DNA of 14,569 nucleotides from UMGS1370 sp963557065 (lineage in GTDB: Bacteria; Bacillota; Clostridia; Lachnospirales; Lachnospiraceae). The notes under the pieces are model-generated. The model was not told the DNA's origin and ran no database searches. It worked only from the letters and a program-made list of their open reading frames with translations. This document shows, in pieces, positions 13,758 through 14,569 of the stretch (within the stretch, counting starts at the first letter, position 1; every line of letters begins with the position of its first letter). The stretch spans positions 1 to 14,569 of the forward strand of contig CAUWCT010000031.1 in the NCBI GenBank assembly GCA_963557065.1, given 5' to 3'. The position numbers and the translations under genes were made by a program.

Positions 13758-14417
13758 TTAGGCTCTATCCAGGAACGCAATAGCCTCCTGAGGAGTTTCT
13801 ATCAGATACTTGGGAGAAAACGCTTCCAGTTCTTCTCTCTTCCGGAATCCCCACAGCACACCTGCTGTATCCAGGCCGGCATTTTTTCCAGTCTGCATAT
13901 CGGTGCCAGTATCCCCAAAATACAGGCATTCTCCTGAAGTTACCCCCAGTTCTTTCATAATAAGATAAACTCCCGCCGGATCCGGCTTTTTCGGCACTCC
14001 TTCCTGCTGGCCTCTTACCAAATCAAACATCCCGCTGCCAAAAATTCCAGTAATGTTTTCAACGGTCTGGGCATGAGGCTTATTGGAAAAGACAGCCATT
14101 TTAATGCAGCGTTCTTTCATTGCCTGCAAAAGCTGTAAAATTCCATCGTATGGCGCTACCTGGTACATACAGTGTTTCCCAAAAATCTCCATATAGGCCG
14201 CCAGCGCTTCTTCATAGTGCACCAAATCTTTATCGCCGCACAGCTTTAATGCCCGCTCCATCTGCATTTTATAACCGTCTCCTACAATCGACTGAATCTG
14301 TTCTTCGGAAAGAGGTCCAAGGCCAAACCGTTCCATGGTCAGATTGGTGGCCTTTTGAAGCGCTTTTATGGTATTTAACAGTGTCCCATCTAAATCAAAT
14401 ATACAGCATTTGTACAT
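13758..14417 (-). CDS. HAD-superfamily phosphatase (Gph/PpaX-like)
   Basis: This haloacid-dehalogenase-type hydrolase has an inserted helical cap. The four HAD motifs are present: DLDGTL with nucleophile Asp8 (8-13), a Ser/Thr motif at FSNK (about 114-117), the Lys in KKPDP (about 147), and the acidic motif GDTGTDM (about 168-174). The nearest functional families are phosphoglycolate phosphatase and pyrophosphatase PpaX; the substrate cannot be told from sequence. AAGGAGG lies 7 bases before the ATG. The length of 219 aa is typical. It appears monocistronic, with its own promoter, and its end lies close to the ktrB promoter without a clear terminator, so read-through into ktrB is possible. 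Confidence 0.88.
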   Translation of the reverse strand: MYKCCIFDLDGTLLNTIKALQKATNLTMERFGLGPLSEEQIQSIVGDGYKMQMERALKLCGDKDLVHYEEALAAYMEIFGKHCMYQVAPYDGILQLLQAMKERCIKMAVFSNKPHAQTVENITGIFGSGMFDLVRGQQEGVPKKPDPAGVYLIMKELGVTSGECLYFGDTGTDMQTGKNAGLDTAGVLWGFRKREELEAFSPKYLIETPQEAIAFLDRA

Positions 14418-14449
14418 AATCTGTCCTCCTTGTCTTTCTGTTGATGCTT

Positions 14450-14478
14450 ACTATAACACCTTTTTTCCTTCTGTACAA
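14450..14478 (-). promoter_or_regulatory. sigma-A promoter of the HAD phosphatase gene
   Basis: On the minus strand there is a -35 TTGTAC (14473-14478), a 17-bp spacer and a -10 TATAGT (14450-14455). The predicted leader is about 26 bases, containing the AAGGAGG ribosome site. Confidence 0.7.
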
Positions 14479-14492
14479 GAAAATACATGGAA

Positions 14493-14512
14493 TCATGGAA
14501 AAAGTTCCATGA
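14493..14512. promoter_or_regulatory. 20-bp palindrome upstream of the HAD promoter
   Basis: TCATGGAA and TTCCATGA form perfect 8-bp arms around AAAG. A further CATGGAA copy lies just to the left (14487-14493). It is 15 bases upstream of the -35 and 5 bases inside the inverted repeat arm. It is not followed by a T-run, so an operator is more likely than a terminator. No regulator is identified. Confidence 0.45.
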
Positions 14513-14517
14513 AAAGA

Positions 14518-14569
14518 CTGTCAAGCGTTTTTGAAAATGTCCCGAAAAACCTGAAACATTAGCCCCGAT
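14518..14569 (-). repeat. right arm of the 52-bp perfect terminal inverted repeat
   Basis: This is the exact reverse complement of bases 3-54, ending at the last base of the window. Its inner edge also carries TTGACA (minus strand, 14519-14524), pointing inward toward the HAD gene. At 18 bp a poor -10 (TTCCAT) could follow, so a weak extra promoter for the HAD gene is possible. Confidence 0.9.

Noticed and set aside
13652..13780. Upstream start for ktrB giving 492 aa
   Set aside because: It would place the promoter TATAAT inside the coding region, and the extra residues are not like KtrB.

Overview
The window looks like chromosomal DNA of a Gram-positive Clostridia bacterium, most likely a Lachnospiraceae member. 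The evidence is strong AGGAGG-type ribosome binding sites, an LAAC lipobox on PstS, a KtrAB potassium system, a DacF-like carboxypeptidase and a PhoP-box-like element rather than a classic enterobacterial Pho box. This placement rests on protein style and is not a database match. Nearly all genes are on the minus strand; the only convincing plus-strand gene is the polysaccharide deacetylase.

Layout, left to right. (1) 3-54 is one arm of a perfect 52-bp inverted repeat whose other arm is the last 52 bases of the window (14518-14569). (2) 69-3074 is a cell-wall pair: a D,D-carboxypeptidase (minus) and a membrane-anchored polysaccharide deacetylase (plus). They are separated by overlapping divergent promoters and a small CxxC reading frame that looks like the stub of a HIT-family gene. 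(3) 3075-5060 is an AT-rich accessory patch between two core blocks. It holds a 30-codon basic ORF whose Shine-Dalgarno lies in a strong hairpin, a Phd/YefM-RelE/ParE toxin-antitoxin pair with a 16+16-bp operator palindrome, an unrecognised 166-aa gene whose end runs into that operator, a beta-sandwich (P-domain-like) fragment with a frameshifted front, and the N-terminal stub of an ATPase gene. (4) 5072-9440 is a complete phosphate operon, pstS-pstC-pstA-pstB-phoU, with a PhoP-box-like promoter and a hairpin between pstS and pstC. (5) 9436-13740 is a second operon, ktrB-ktrA followed by two COG0523 (CobW-type) GTPases, ending in a strong terminator. The first GTPase has a very His-rich loop; the second lacks the CxCC motif and carries a DUF1980-like tail. 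(6) 13758-14478 is a HAD phosphatase with its own promoter and a 20-bp palindrome upstream.

How it works together. PstS binds phosphate outside the cell, PstCA form the channel, PstB drives it and PhoU links it to regulation. KtrB is the potassium pore and KtrA its nucleotide-binding gate. The two GTPases downstream are probably zinc (or another transition metal) metallochaperones and would be made with the potassium system, which is an unusual pairing. The least ordinary points are the 52-bp inverted repeat bracketing the whole window, the accessory patch of remnants and tiny ORFs, and the two-GTPase metal module with duplicated Cys/His motifs.
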